Below, piece by piece: positions 1-9,046 of a stretch of 64,000 nucleotides of DNA (positions within the stretch are counted from its first letter, which is position 1; each line of letters opens with the position of its first letter). The stretch lies in NCBI RefSeq assembly GCF_001049755.1, contig NZ_CVLB01000001.1, forward strand, positions 1,816,995 to 1,880,994, read 5' to 3'. Position numbers and translations under genes: made by a program. The notes beneath the pieces are model-generated. The model was given only the letters and a program-made list of their open reading frames with translations, ran no database searches and was not told where the DNA came from. The DNA is from Brachyspira suanatina (GTDB taxonomy: Bacteria > Spirochaetota > Brachyspiria > Brachyspirales > Brachyspiraceae).

Positions 1-613
1 TATTATTTATTCTGTTTATAATATTTGAATCATTTTTATTTATAGTTAATGCTCTGTCTAAAATATTCAAGGCATCATCATATTTATATAATGCTCTATA
101 AGCTACAGACATATTAATCATAGATAAAACATCTTCATTATCTATTGATATGGCTTTTTTATATTTTTCTATAGCCTCATTATGTTTTCCTTCTATAGAA
201 AGTAAAATTCCGTACTGTCCGTAAACACTTGAATCAGCATTGCCAAAAGATATCAGCTTTTCTATTACATTCTTTGCTTCTTCATATTCATAAGTGCTTA
301 TAAGTGCCTCTATCTTGTTTTCAAGTAAATCTTTATCATCTTTTATAAAATTAAGAGCATTATCAATCAATTCTATTACAGATTTGAAATCATTTTCTTC
401 ATAATATATGTCAATTAAAACTAAGTATCCATATTTGTATTTATTATCTTTTTTTATCAGTTCTAAAGCTAATTTTTTGGCATAAGAAATATTATTTATA
501 TCTATAAGATTATTAATTTTTTCTGCAATAATATCATTATTTTCTTTGATGATATCTTTAATATCTTCATCTATTGCTGCATTATCATAGACATTATTAA
601 TATTTTCAGTCAT
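1..613 (-). CDS. TPR-repeat protein, 3' part cut off by the window edge
   Basis: Reading the minus strand from the ATG at 613 gives an open frame to base 1 with no stop. The start is MTENINNVYDN, and an acidic Asn/Ile-rich N-terminus follows. After that come helical repeats with TPR-like residues, such as YGQYGILLSIEGKHNEAIEK and YRALYKYDDALNILDRA, so this is a tetratricopeptide-repeat protein, probably a protein-interaction scaffold. The ATG lies 1 base after the stop of the HAD gene (615-1274). Its ribosome site GGAGAT overlaps the last codons of that gene, so the two are probably translationally coupled. No signal peptide is visible, so it is likely cytoplasmic. The C-terminus is outside the window and no specific function can be assigned. 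Confidence 0.85.
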   Translation of the reverse strand, partial: MTENINNVYDNAAIDEDIKDIIKENNDIIAEKINNLIDINNISYAKKLALELIKKDNKYKYGYLVLIDIYYEENDFKSVIELIDNALNFIKDDKDLLENKIEALISTYEYEEAKNVIEKLISFGNADSSVYGQYGILLSIEGKHNEAIEKYKKAISIDNEDVLSMINMSVAYRALYKYDDALNILDRALTINKNDSNIINRINN

Positions 614-614
614 A

Positions 615-1274
615 TTATCTCCAATTAACTATAGTAAAACCTTTATCTTTATTTTTTAAAGCATGCTCTTTTAATTTATTATCAGGATTAACGCATACTT
701 TAGTGTCGGCAAAATTAAAAAGAGGTAAATCACTTATAGAATCGCTGTATGCTATATTTTTATCGCTATGATGAGGAAAAAAATGCTCAGTAAATAATCT
801 GTATCTTTTAGCAGCACCATAACAATTTTTACCGTACATATATCCTGTATATTTTCCCCTAAAAGTCCATAACTCAGTACCCATACATCTATCAAAACCT
901 AAATTTTCAGCTATATATTTAGCATAAATCTCAAAACTAGCAGTAACTAAAATCAATGTATATCCCTGATTTTTTAGCTTCTTTATCTCTTCTAAAGCAT
1001 CCTTATAATATAAAGAAGGTACAACCTCATCAGCAAATTCTTTACCTATTTTATCTCCAAATTCTATATCTATATTTTTGAATATATGTGCTATTTGGTA
1101 TTTTATTTTTTGATTATCTATTATTTTTAAACAAAATAATAAAAAATAAGGTATCAAAGCTATATAATGCATTATACTTGAAGGATTTTTTTTTAAATAG
1201 AACATCATAAATGGAAATATGGAATCTTTATTTAATATAGTTTTATCCAAATCGAAATATGCAACTCTCATCAT
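615..1274 (-). CDS. HAD-IB family phosphatase (SerB-like)
   Basis: This 219-residue protein opens with MRVAYFDLDKTIL, where DLDKT is HAD motif I with both catalytic aspartates. A conserved Thr-Ala-Ser (LVTASFEIYA, about residue 110) fits motif II, and YSDSISDLPLF near residue 177 is motif III/IV. The C1 cap and spacing match subfamily IB, which includes phosphoserine phosphatase and related phosphomonoesterases; the true substrate cannot be read from the sequence. A hydrophobic stretch around residues 35-52 belongs to the cap region or a membrane-associated helix. The gene precedes the TPR gene on the same strand by one base, probably in one transcript. Confidence 0.85.
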   Translation of the reverse strand: MMRVAYFDLDKTILNKDSIFPFMMFYLKKNPSSIMHYIALIPYFLLFCLKIIDNQKIKYQIAHIFKNIDIEFGDKIGKEFADEVVPSLYYKDALEEIKKLKNQGYTLILVTASFEIYAKYIAENLGFDRCMGTELWTFRGKYTGYMYGKNCYGAAKRYRLFTEHFFPHHSDKNIAYSDSISDLPLFNFADTKVCVNPDNKLKEHALKNKDKGFTIVNWR

Positions 1275-1368
1275 AAAATGTATTCTACTACAAAAAAATC
1301 ATTTGTCAAAGGAATTTTCAGATTTTAACTTATAATTAATAAAAAAATTATGTAAACTAAAAAATCGC

Positions 1369-1397
1369 TTGACTATAAATAAAAAATTTAATATTAT
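1369..1397 (+). promoter_or_regulatory. sigma70-type promoter of def
   Basis: TTGACT at 1369-1374 and TATTAT at 1392-1397 are separated by exactly 17 bases. They lie 74 bases upstream of the def ATG, which has AGGAGAT at 1461-1467. Confidence 0.7.
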
Positions 1398-1470
1398 ATA
1401 TTAGATTTAATATTAATTAATAATTGTTATAAATAATAGTTTATAAATATATATAATTTTAGGAGATAAT

Positions 1471-2034
1471 ATGCTAAGAGAATTAGTGATATACGGAGAT
1501 GATAGACTGCAGAAAGTATCAGAAAAGATAGAAAAAATAGATGATGAAATACTCACTTTAATAGATGATATGTTTGAAACTATGTATAAAGAGAGAGGAG
1601 TAGGACTTGCTGCTGTTCAGATAGGAGTATTGAAGAGACTTGTAGTTATATCTGTTCCTGATTTTGATGATGAAGAAAAACCTGATTTCAAATTAGCCTT
1701 AATAAATCCAGAGATAATATGGCATAATGATGAAACTGAAAGTTTAGAAGAAGGATGTCTTTCTTTCCCTGAAATAAGAGATGATGTTGCTAGATATACT
1801 CAAATTAAAGTAAAATATTTGGACAGAGACGGTAATGAACAGATACTTGAAGCTGAAAATTACATAGCTAAAGTACTTCAGCATGAAATAGATCATACAA
1901 ATGGAATATCATTTATAGACAGATTAGAATCATATCAGAAGAGAAGATTAAAAAGAGAATTAAAAGAACTCAGAAACAATACAGTTAGAGGCATAAAAAA
2001 GGCAAGCAACAGAGAAATGTTAAAAAATAGCTGA
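1471..2034 (+). CDS. def: peptide deformylase
   Basis: This 187-residue enzyme removes the formyl group from the initiator methionine of new proteins. All three family motifs are present: GVGLAAVQIG (motif 1), EEGCLSFPE (motif 2, with the metal-binding Cys) and QHEIDHTNG (motif 3, HEXXH with the two metal-binding His and the catalytic Glu). The length is normal, with a Lys/Arg-rich C-terminal helix. AGGAGAT precedes the ATG by 3 bases plus spacer, and a consensus promoter lies upstream. A HAD hydrolase gene starts 6 bases after the stop, so the two form an operon. Confidence 0.97.
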   Translation: MLRELVIYGDDRLQKVSEKIEKIDDEILTLIDDMFETMYKERGVGLAAVQIGVLKRLVVISVPDFDDEEKPDFKLALINPEIIWHNDETESLEEGCLSFPEIRDDVARYTQIKVKYLDRDGNEQILEAENYIAKVLQHEIDHTNGISFIDRLESYQKRRLKRELKELRNNTVRGIKKASNREMLKNS

Positions 2035-2040
2035 TTAATT

Positions 2041-2703
2041 ATGATAAAAAATATAATATTCGATTTAGACGGAACTTTAGCTGATTCTATATTAGATATA
2101 TATAATTGTGTAAATTCTGCATTAACACATTTTAATATAAAAACTATATCTTTAGAAGATGCCCGTCAATTTGTTGGAAAAGGCGCAGGAAGACTAGTAA
2201 AAAAAGCTGCTAATAAATATAGTGATAGTACTGAAAATGAAGAGGAAATATACCAATTTTACCTCAAATACTATGAACAACATTGTGTTGATAATACAAA
2301 ACTTTATGATGGAGTTTATGAAACCTTAGAACTATTATACAATCATAATATTAATATGTTTGTAATAAGTAATAAACCTAATAAAATGACTCTAAAAACT
2401 ACAGAAAAACTAAATATATCTAAATATTTCAAAGCAATTATAGGAGATGGTGTTTATCCATACAGGAAACCTGATGTTAATATATGGCATAGTTTAAAAA
2501 AAGATTATGATTTAACAGAAGATGAAACTATTATGGTTGGAGACGGAATACCTGATTATGAATTTGCTTGTAATGCAGGTATAAAATGTTTATTAGTTCT
2601 ATATGGAATAACAGATAAAAACATTTTGTTAGAATTAAAAAACAATTATTATTTAAATTCATTCAATGAGATTGCCGATTATATAATTAATAAAAAATTT
2701 TAA
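2041..2703 (+). CDS. HAD-superfamily hydrolase, phosphoglycolate phosphatase-like
   Basis: The 220-residue protein has motif I FDLDGTLADS at residues 7-16, motif II VISNKPNK, a KPD lysine motif and motif III/IV MVGDGIPDYEFA. A four-helix C2-type cap lies between motifs I and II, as in Gph/PGMB-like phosphatases. The likely role is hydrolysis of a small phosphorylated metabolite, and the substrate is not evident. It starts 6 bases after def and has only a weak ribosome site, which suggests translation coupled to def. Confidence 0.85.
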   Translation: MIKNIIFDLDGTLADSILDIYNCVNSALTHFNIKTISLEDARQFVGKGAGRLVKKAANKYSDSTENEEEIYQFYLKYYEQHCVDNTKLYDGVYETLELLYNHNINMFVISNKPNKMTLKTTEKLNISKYFKAIIGDGVYPYRKPDVNIWHSLKKDYDLTEDETIMVGDGIPDYEFACNAGIKCLLVLYGITDKNILLELKNNYYLNSFNEIADYIINKKF

Positions 2704-2721
2704 TTTAAAAAAATTATATAC

Positions 2722-2750
2722 TTGACAATACTATAAAATATTTGTATATT
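2722..2750 (+). promoter_or_regulatory. consensus promoter of the M23 peptidase gene
   Basis: A perfect TTGACA at 2722-2727 is followed after 17 bases by TATATT at 2745-2750, 58 bases before the ATG at 2809. No clear Shine-Dalgarno sequence precedes that ATG, which follows two AACAGT/AACA-like repeats. Confidence 0.75.
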
Positions 2751-2808
2751 AGAATGAATTATTTATTAGTAATATGATAAGTATTAATTTAACAGTAACA
2801 GTAACAAT

Positions 2809-4053
2809 ATGAAAAATAATAAATTTAAGTACACTAAAATCCGAGATAATAATACTATTTCTTCTTACATAGAGGATATATTATTCAAAATCAAATCAAA
2901 ATTAAGTAATAGTAATAATATTCAAAGAATAAGAACAACTTATGTTCATTCTACAAGATATATAGGAAATAACAAAAAAAATAACATATTTCTAACAATA
3001 ATTAAAAAGTTTTCATTAGCTGTAATATCATTATCGTTATTTATGATTTTAGCTAATTTTTTAATAATTAATATGCGTCATACTTCTAAAGGAGTGGTTT
3101 TACCTGATGATAAAGCACTTGCTAATGAAGCATATTCTAAAATATTGGATGAAATATCACCAGAACAAGTAAGCTATAATACTTCAAGCATATCAGAAGT
3201 ACCTACGGTAACATCAGCTGTAACATTAGAAAATGCTACAGATATATTCTATAATTCTATAGCTTCTGATAATACTTTGGTTGGAGATGGCACTATTGGA
3301 ATGAAATATGATGAATATATCATAGAAGAAGGTGATAATCTTACTACAATATCAAGAAAAATAGGTGCCAATTTAGATACTTTAGTTAGTGTTAATAAAA
3401 TAACTAATGCCAATAGATTAAGACCTGGACAAAAAATCGTAATACCTAATCGTAACGGATTATTATACACAATAAAAAAAGATGAATCTATAGAAGAAAT
3501 CGCTGAAAGATATGATGTATCATTAAATAGAGTTCTTTCTTTCAATAAAATAAGCGATCCTAATGACATTGAAGTTGGAGATGATATATTCCTACCAGGA
3601 GCTAAATATACTTTAGATGAAAGAATAGATAAATTCGGACAAATGTTCAGCATTCCTACTACTATAACTAGAATAAGCAGTGTATTTGGATATAGAGTTC
3701 ACCCTATAACAGGTGTTAGAACTAAACATATGGGCGTTGATATACCTGGAAGACTTAATACTCCTGTATATGCAGCTAGAAAAGGAAAAGTAATATTTGC
3801 CGGATACAGCGGAGGTTATGGTAATTTAGTAATAGTTCGTCATGATAAGGGTTATACTACATATTACGGACACCTTAATTCAATAACTACAAAAGCAGGT
3901 GCTACTGTAGGTGTTGGCGTTATGATAGGAAGAATGGGAAGCACAGGAAGATCTACAGGAAGTCACTTACATTTTGAAGTTAGAAGAAATGGTGTGGCAT
4001 TAAACCCTGCTGATTTTATACCTATAAAAAAATTCTTAAGAGGAAGAAGATAA
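2809..4053 (+). CDS. LysM-domain M23 metallopeptidase, membrane-anchored
   Basis: This 414-residue protein has a basic cytoplasmic N-terminus and one membrane segment at about residues 66-88. Two LysM peptidoglycan-binding domains follow, beginning YIIEEGDNLTTIS (about 166-210) and YTIKKDESIEEIA (about 217-261). The C-terminal peptidase M23 domain (about 285-405) contains the zinc ligands: GYRVHPITG, the HMGVD pair and SHLHFEV. The architecture matches DipM/NlpD/MepM-type endopeptidases or amidase activators that act on periplasmic peptidoglycan during growth and division. Because the HxxxD and HxH ligands are intact, it is probably catalytically active. It is monocistronic, with its own promoter and a strong terminator. 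Confidence 0.93.
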   Translation: MKNNKFKYTKIRDNNTISSYIEDILFKIKSKLSNSNNIQRIRTTYVHSTRYIGNNKKNNIFLTIIKKFSLAVISLSLFMILANFLIINMRHTSKGVVLPDDKALANEAYSKILDEISPEQVSYNTSSISEVPTVTSAVTLENATDIFYNSIASDNTLVGDGTIGMKYDEYIIEEGDNLTTISRKIGANLDTLVSVNKITNANRLRPGQKIVIPNRNGLLYTIKKDESIEEIAERYDVSLNRVLSFNKISDPNDIEVGDDIFLPGAKYTLDERIDKFGQMFSIPTTITRISSVFGYRVHPITGVRTKHMGVDIPGRLNTPVYAARKGKVIFAGYSGGYGNLVIVRHDKGYTTYYGHLNSITTKAGATVGVGVMIGRMGSTGRSTGSHLHFEVRRNGVALNPADFIPIKKFLRGRR

Positions 4054-4073
4054 TAAATATTTAATAATAAATA

Positions 4074-4106
4074 AAGGGATTCTTATAATAAGAGTCCCTT
4101 ATTTTT
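4074..4106 (+). terminator. intrinsic terminator of the M23 peptidase gene
   Basis: AAGGGATTCTT (4074-4084) pairs with AAGAGTCCCTT (4090-4100) in an 11-bp stem with one G-T pair and a 5-base loop, followed by ATTTTTTAT. Confidence 0.85.
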
Positions 4107-4129
4107 TATATTTCAGAAATTATTAGTAT

Positions 4130-4157
4130 TTGCAATATATTTTGATTTTTGTATAAT
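4130..4157 (+). promoter_or_regulatory. promoter of the GGDEF gene
   Basis: TTGCAA at 4130-4135 and TATAAT at 4152-4157 are 16 bases apart. Transcription should begin at about 4164, at or just before the ATG at 4167, so the message would be nearly leaderless. Confidence 0.65.
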
Positions 4158-4166
4158 GTTTCAATT

Positions 4167-4994
4167 ATGAATGATGTTATTAAAGTAATTAATATCCTAA
4201 ATGATATACCAGAACCTTTTTCTGTAGACGGAATAATAAAGACTTTTGAAGCAAGCTCTAAAGATTTTATCAAAAGTTTTGCTGTCTACTTTTACAAAGA
4301 AGAAATAGGAGAAGCAAGATTATGGTATACATCTAAGAATAAATTAGTTATTAATGACAAAACAAATAATAAAGAATATACATTATTTGCTAGAGGTAAT
4401 AAATTCGGATATATAATAATTAATACAGATAAAAACGAAGATAAGATACAAATACTCATAAATTATTTATCAATAATATTATATAGCGAAAAACTTTCAT
4501 TTCTGGCAAACAGAGATAAGCTCACAGGTTTATACAATCGAGGATATATAATAAAATATCTGCAGGAAAAAGAAATTACTAATGAAATATATTCTATAGT
4601 TATAGTTGATCTAGATAAATTCAAACATTATAATGATACTTACGGACATAATATAGGAGATCATGTATTAAAATTAGTATCACAAGTAATGAAAAACTCT
4701 TTAAAAAACATGAAATATAAATCTGTATTAGCAAGATATGGAGGAGAAGAATTTATTATAGTATTTGATATCGATAATAAAAAAGATCTTCTCAATGCTA
4801 TGGAAGAAATAAGAAGTTCAATAATAGAGACAGATTTATCTACAGAAGAATACTCCCTAAAAGCAACAGCATCTTTAGGCGGTGCTATAAAAGAAGAAAA
4901 TACCACTTTAAGAACTTTTATAAATAAAGCAGATCAATCATTATATAATGCCAAAGAAACAGGAAGAAACAAATCTGTTATATTAGATTTTTAA
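4167..4994 (+). CDS. diguanylate cyclase (GGDEF domain)
   Basis: The N-terminal ~120 residues form an alpha/beta sensor-like region that I do not recognise (possibly GAF-like). The GGDEF domain follows, with LTGLYNRGYI, VDLDKFKHYNDTYGH and the active-site variant RYGGEEF near residue 192. The intact GG-E-EF and metal-binding Asp predict synthesis of cyclic di-GMP from two GTP. The RxxD inhibitory site expected five residues upstream is absent (KYKS there), so product inhibition by that site is unlikely. No membrane segment is seen, so it should be cytoplasmic. I chose the ATG at 4167 over a TTG at 4149 because the TTG would overlap the predicted -10 box. Confidence 0.9.
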   Translation: MNDVIKVINILNDIPEPFSVDGIIKTFEASSKDFIKSFAVYFYKEEIGEARLWYTSKNKLVINDKTNNKEYTLFARGNKFGYIIINTDKNEDKIQILINYLSIILYSEKLSFLANRDKLTGLYNRGYIIKYLQEKEITNEIYSIVIVDLDKFKHYNDTYGHNIGDHVLKLVSQVMKNSLKNMKYKSVLARYGGEEFIIVFDIDNKKDLLNAMEEIRSSIIETDLSTEEYSLKATASLGGAIKEENTTLRTFINKADQSLYNAKETGRNKSVILDF

Positions 4995-5025
4995 TTAATT
5001 TTTTGGAAAGATTAGAAATAATAGT

Positions 5026-5067
5026 CACTTTTATTTAGCTTTAGTATGTTAAAGCTAAATAAAAGTG
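5026..5067. terminator. perfect 18-bp hairpin between convergent genes
   Basis: Bases 5026-5043 are the exact reverse complement of 5050-5067, with loop GTATGT. The hairpin sits between the stops of the GGDEF gene (plus) and the antiporter gene (minus). It lacks a long T-tract on either side, so bidirectional termination is likely but not certain. Confidence 0.6.
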
Positions 5068-5140
5068 GGAGATTATTTATGAAAAATACTATATAATATA
5101 ACCATTACCACAAACTATGGTAAAAAATAAATATAAAAAT

Positions 5141-6736
5141 TTAAATATCTCTAAGAAGAACTATATCTTTATATTTAATAGTTGTATTTCCTCTGGGTAT
5201 AACAGTTCCACCTTCCCTTTTTATCATAACTATTAAATTATTTTTAGGTAAATTTAAATCTTTTAATTGCTTATCTTTCCAAGGATGACGATTATTAATA
5301 TGTATCTCTCTAAGACTAATATCATAATATTTAGTTTTTTTAGCATTAAGTATAACAACATCCCCCTGCTCTATTACAGTTTTACCATGAGGAATAATAG
5401 TACTATCTCCCCTTTCAACTGTTACTATAATAGATTCTTCAGGAAGTTCTATTTCCATAATAGGTCTTCCAACCCAATGATGTGTAGGAGGTATTTTCAC
5501 CTGTATAAGCTCCATATCTGAATCATCAACATAGTCGTTGAAAGTTTTAAGTACATCTTCATCAGAGTCTACCAAATCAAGCTTTTTAGCTATTATAGGA
5601 AGCAATGTACCCTGAAGCAATACAGATATTATAGCTAGGAAAAATACCACATGAAATATATCATAACTTATAGAATTATTATTAACTATTACAAATATAG
5701 CAAATACTATAGAAGCTGCTCCTCTAAGTCCTGCTGCCATAACAAGAATCTGCTTTTTCAATGATATTTTAAATGGTGTTAATATGGCAAATACAGCTAT
5801 AGGTCTTGCTGCTAATGTTACAAATAATGCTACATAAATAGAAGTTGGTGCTACACTTAATATTCTTGAAGGAAAAGATAAAAGTCCAAGTAAGAAAAAC
5901 AGAACCATTTGCATAAGACCAGTAACACCATCAAAGAAATGAACTAAAGCAACTTTATTTTTAATCTTTGTATTTCCCAAAACTATACCAACTACATAAA
6001 CAGTTAAATATCCGTTTCCTCCTATAACAGAAGAAAAAGAATATGAAAGCAAAGCTACAGCAAGTACAAATATAGTATCAAGTCCATTAATAGGAAATCT
6101 GAACCTTTTTAACATATTATAAGCCATAAAAGATACAGCCGCTGCAACTGCCAAAGCAAAAACTATTTGAGAAAAAACCATATAGGCAATAGCTAAAGGA
6201 GATGTAAGAGTTTTTCCTATAAGCCCTAAAAATATAACTGTAAGCATATAAGACATAGGGTCATTACTTCCGCTTTCAAGCTCAAGCAATGAAGCAAGTC
6301 CGTCTTTAAGGTTCAAACTCCTAGAACGAAGTATTGAGAACACTGAAGCAGCATCTGTTGATCCTACAACAGAACCTATTAAAAAGCTTTCAAAAAAATT
6401 TAATTTAAGCAAATAATGACATAATAATCCTGTAATCATAGATGTTATAAAAGTACCTACAAATGAAAGGAGAAATGCCTGCTTTGATACAGGTTTGGCA
6501 GCTTTCCAATTAGTGCCGAATCCTCCGTAAAACATAATGAATATCAATGTTATAGTACATAGTTCTTCAGCAATTTTATAATCATTAAACTCTATTTTTA
6601 AAATACCATCTGTACCAAAAACCATTCCCAAAACTAAGAAGAGTAAAAGAGATGGTACACCTACTTTAACCGAAATTTTACTTACTATTATGCATAGTAT
6701 AATTATTATAGAAGATAACAATATAGATGAATTCAT
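5141..6736 (-). CDS. NhaP2/CvrA-type cation:proton antiporter
   Basis: This 531-residue membrane protein has about 12 hydrophobic segments across residues 1-390, followed by a soluble C-terminus. The CPA1 family signature is visible as GSTDAASVFSILR and LELESGSNDPMSYM, the latter carrying the ion-binding Asn-Asp. The tail holds two TrkA-C-like domains, beginning about residue 408 (ELIQVKIPPTHHWVG) and 472 (LREIHINNRHPWK). This combination is typical of K+(Na+)/H+ antiporters such as NhaP2, which regulate cytoplasmic K+ and pH through ligand binding at TrkA-C. The ion cannot be decided from sequence. AGG lies 8 bases before the ATG. The gene is monocistronic, and the array's first promoter diverges from its 5' side. 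Confidence 0.9.
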   Translation of the reverse strand: MNSSILLSSIIIILCIIVSKISVKVGVPSLLLFLVLGMVFGTDGILKIEFNDYKIAEELCTITLIFIMFYGGFGTNWKAAKPVSKQAFLLSFVGTFITSMITGLLCHYLLKLNFFESFLIGSVVGSTDAASVFSILRSRSLNLKDGLASLLELESGSNDPMSYMLTVIFLGLIGKTLTSPLAIAYMVFSQIVFALAVAAAVSFMAYNMLKRFRFPINGLDTIFVLAVALLSYSFSSVIGGNGYLTVYVVGIVLGNTKIKNKVALVHFFDGVTGLMQMVLFFLLGLLSFPSRILSVAPTSIYVALFVTLAARPIAVFAILTPFKISLKKQILVMAAGLRGAASIVFAIFVIVNNNSISYDIFHVVFFLAIISVLLQGTLLPIIAKKLDLVDSDEDVLKTFNDYVDDSDMELIQVKIPPTHHWVGRPIMEIELPEESIIVTVERGDSTIIPHGKTVIEQGDVVILNAKKTKYYDISLREIHINNRHPWKDKQLKDLNLPKNNLIVMIKREGGTVIPRGNTTIKYKDIVLLRDI

Positions 6737-6886
6737 AAAAACCTATTATTAAAAAATATATTTATATAAATTATATAAATATATATGGTTTTAAAAAAAA
6801 TACAAATATTATTTTTTAATTAGTAATAAAAATATAATTGAATATATTATTTCAATTACATTTACAAAAAACTAATTGATTTATAA

Positions 6887-6915
6887 TTGATTTTTTGTTT
6901 GTCATAATTTATCAT
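6887..6915 (+). promoter_or_regulatory. promoter of lipoprotein array unit 1
   Basis: TTGATT at 6887-6892 and TATCAT at 6910-6915 have a 17-base spacer, followed by the array's conserved AT-rich leader (AAAAAATAACAATACATAC). Confidence 0.6.
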
Positions 6916-6951
6916 TCCATAAAAAATAACAATACATACATTGGGTACTAT

Positions 6952-8928
6952 ATGAAAAATGTTATTTTTGTAATTACAGCATTTATTTTAGTGATTGCTG
7001 TAATTTCATGCGGCGGAAACAAAGAAACAAATCAATCAGAACAAAATACTCAAACTAATCAAAAATCACAAAACAACAATACACAATCTCAAAATATTCA
7101 AACTAATACATCACAAACAAATAATCAAAAAGAATTCTTTGATATGAAATATGTTTATAAAGGTATTAGAGCAGATAAAACCAAATTTGATGAAAAGCTT
7201 AAAAAATTAAGAGAAAATAATGAATATGCAAAAAGGAATTTTGATTTTCTTAATAGGAAATTTGCAAATGATGATGAAAGAAAAAAATATTCTATAGAGT
7301 TTATATCAAATGTTAATTATGCTACATTAGATCTGGAATTCTTAATAAGCTGGGGTAACTGGGGTATATATAGTGAAGTTGAAGATTATTATGCTGTTGG
7401 ATATTTATATGTTGATCAAAATTTAGCATTAAAAAAAGCAAGAGAAGAATTATTAAAATTAAATAAAAAAGATGCTGATGTTTATTTAGCTTTATTCTTA
7501 TCTCATTTTGCTTGCGATTCGCTTTATTATTTTGAAGAAGAGAAAAAATATTTAACAGAATGGAAAAAAGCAGGCGGAACTAATATATCTATGATGATAG
7601 AAAAGTATGATGATGATAATGCTTATAGTAATAAAATGAAATTAGTTGATTATATAATAGAAGCTCCCAATTCTTTAAGAGCAGAAAAATTAGTTGCTGA
7701 TGCTTATAAAGATAATTTCTATAAGTACATTGTAAAAGATAATGGATATATAGATTTATTCAATGAAAATAATTATTCTTTAACTTCAATTGAATTGGAA
7801 GGTACAGCCCGTTTATCTTCAGTAGAAATAGCAGAAGAAATAGGCAATACAAATATAATGAAGAAATATATAAAAACTTATATAAATAATAGATTAGCTA
7901 ATGATGATATACAAGACTATTTAGAATATTATCAAAATTATTACAATATTAATGCCGTTTATTGTTATGACGGTTGGAATAACCTTAATTTACTTGAGTT
8001 TAAAAAGAATACATTTTTAATTGAAAGCACTATGAAGGGATTAGTAAATATGCATTATTATAATCCTGATTTTATAAAAGATAATTTATATGCTCCATTT
8101 AAAGAAATAAAAAATTATAATTTCAGACTTGTAGATATAGATAAAGTAAAATCTGCTGAAATTAATTCGATTTCTACAAATGATTTGAAAGATTATACTA
8201 AAGACTCTAAATTTATAGATTCAGGCAATTTTGATATAAAACAATATTCATCTTATATAGCTAGCAACATGTATTATCCTTTACATAGCGTATCTTTCTT
8301 CTTATGTGATATCAATAATGACGGCAAAGAAGAATTAATGCTTTCAGGAAAATATACGAGTTCTACTGGAAGAGGCGGTATAGCACATTATACTTTACTT
8401 TTAAAAGATAATTTGGAAATAGATTTTGATTCAGAAACAGGACAGTTTATTAATTATCGAGATTTTCAAGATTTGGGATGTACTCAAAAAATATACACAG
8501 AAAATGGCAAAAATAAAATGTTTTTATTGGATACTCTTAATAATGAAGCATATAATATATTTATTGATAATAATGAAATAAAGAATGCAGATTATTTTGA
8601 TTATATTACATATAGTTATCAGCCCAAATTGGAATGGAAAGGAAGTATACTTGACGGAGTACCTGAAGGAGCTTTAAAAACTGATGCAAGTTTTGATATG
8701 TCTAAAGCAGAGAATGCATCAGACAAAGCAATAGTGTCCGATAGAACTTTAAGAGTAGCTGATAAACTTATAAGCGATGCCTACTTTGCTAAAAAGACTA
8801 CTTTGGATAAACAAGGTCAGGAAGAATTATTAGAACAAAGAAGAGCGGAAATAAAAACTATTCAGGAAGCAAAAGGCGATATTAAAGCAATAGAAGCTGA
8901 GATGCTTAAGATTTTGAATATACAATAA
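6952..8928 (+). CDS. array lipoprotein copy 1 with LprI-like C-terminal domain
   Basis: This protein has 658 residues from the ATG at 6952, which is preceded by GGG. A TTG 57 bases upstream would place extra residues before a normal signal peptide and is rejected. Layout: signal peptide with lipobox AVISC; a Gln/Asn/Thr-rich linker to about residue 58; a charged helical module starting KEFFDMKYVYKG; a long central domain; a loop DINNDGKEEL that resembles Ca-binding FG-GAP/VCBS turns; and residues ~576-658 with SFDMSKAENASDKAI and SDRTLR. That last part resembles the LprI/DUF1311 domain, but its conserved cysteines are replaced by Met and Val. It is probably a membrane-anchored or surface lipoprotein of unknown function. 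It is nearly identical to the broken copy at 16089-18071. Confidence 0.85.
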   Translation: MKNVIFVITAFILVIAVISCGGNKETNQSEQNTQTNQKSQNNNTQSQNIQTNTSQTNNQKEFFDMKYVYKGIRADKTKFDEKLKKLRENNEYAKRNFDFLNRKFANDDERKKYSIEFISNVNYATLDLEFLISWGNWGIYSEVEDYYAVGYLYVDQNLALKKAREELLKLNKKDADVYLALFLSHFACDSLYYFEEEKKYLTEWKKAGGTNISMMIEKYDDDNAYSNKMKLVDYIIEAPNSLRAEKLVADAYKDNFYKYIVKDNGYIDLFNENNYSLTSIELEGTARLSSVEIAEEIGNTNIMKKYIKTYINNRLANDDIQDYLEYYQNYYNINAVYCYDGWNNLNLLEFKKNTFLIESTMKGLVNMHYYNPDFIKDNLYAPFKEIKNYNFRLVDIDKVKSAEINSISTNDLKDYTKDSKFIDSGNFDIKQYSSYIASNMYYPLHSVSFFLCDINNDGKEELMLSGKYTSSTGRGGIAHYTLLLKDNLEIDFDSETGQFINYRDFQDLGCTQKIYTENGKNKMFLLDTLNNEAYNIFIDNNEIKNADYFDYITYSYQPKLEWKGSILDGVPEGALKTDASFDMSKAENASDKAIVSDRTLRVADKLISDAYFAKKTTLDKQGQEELLEQRRAEIKTIQEAKGDIKAIEAEMLKILNIQ

Positions 8929-8945
8929 TTTTTAATTGTTTAAAT

Positions 8946-8985
8946 AAAAAGTGCATGCATTATATATGTATGCACTTTTTTTATT
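8946..8985 (+). terminator. array terminator hairpin, unit 1
   Basis: AAAAAGTGCATGCAT (8946-8960) pairs with ATGTATGCACTTTTT (8966-8980), then TTATT. Near-copies of this hairpin end four other units of the array. Confidence 0.85.
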
Positions 8986-9011
8986 GATAAAAATATACAA
9001 ATTTCATAAAC

Positions 9012-9040
9012 TTTACTTTTATAATTATTTTTTGTATAAT
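9012..9040 (+). promoter_or_regulatory. promoter of the Rpn-type gene
   Basis: TTTACT at 9012-9017 and TATAAT at 9035-9040 have a 17-base spacer. The ATG at 9047 is only 6 bases past the -10 box, where transcription itself should start, so the message is predicted to be leaderless. Confidence 0.65.
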
Positions 9041-9046
9041 AATATT

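Noticed and set aside
3249-3653. An antisense frame within the M23 peptidase gene
   Set aside because: It is a shadow of the coding frame with no ribosome site or known domain.
5026-5067. A transposon end or attachment site
   Set aside because: The perfect palindrome lies between two convergent stops, where a terminator is expected; no matching second site is visible.
8951-9046. A longer start (GTG at 8951) for the Rpn-type gene
   Set aside because: It lies inside the terminator hairpin of the previous unit and upstream of the predicted -10 box; the ATG at 9047 fits better.
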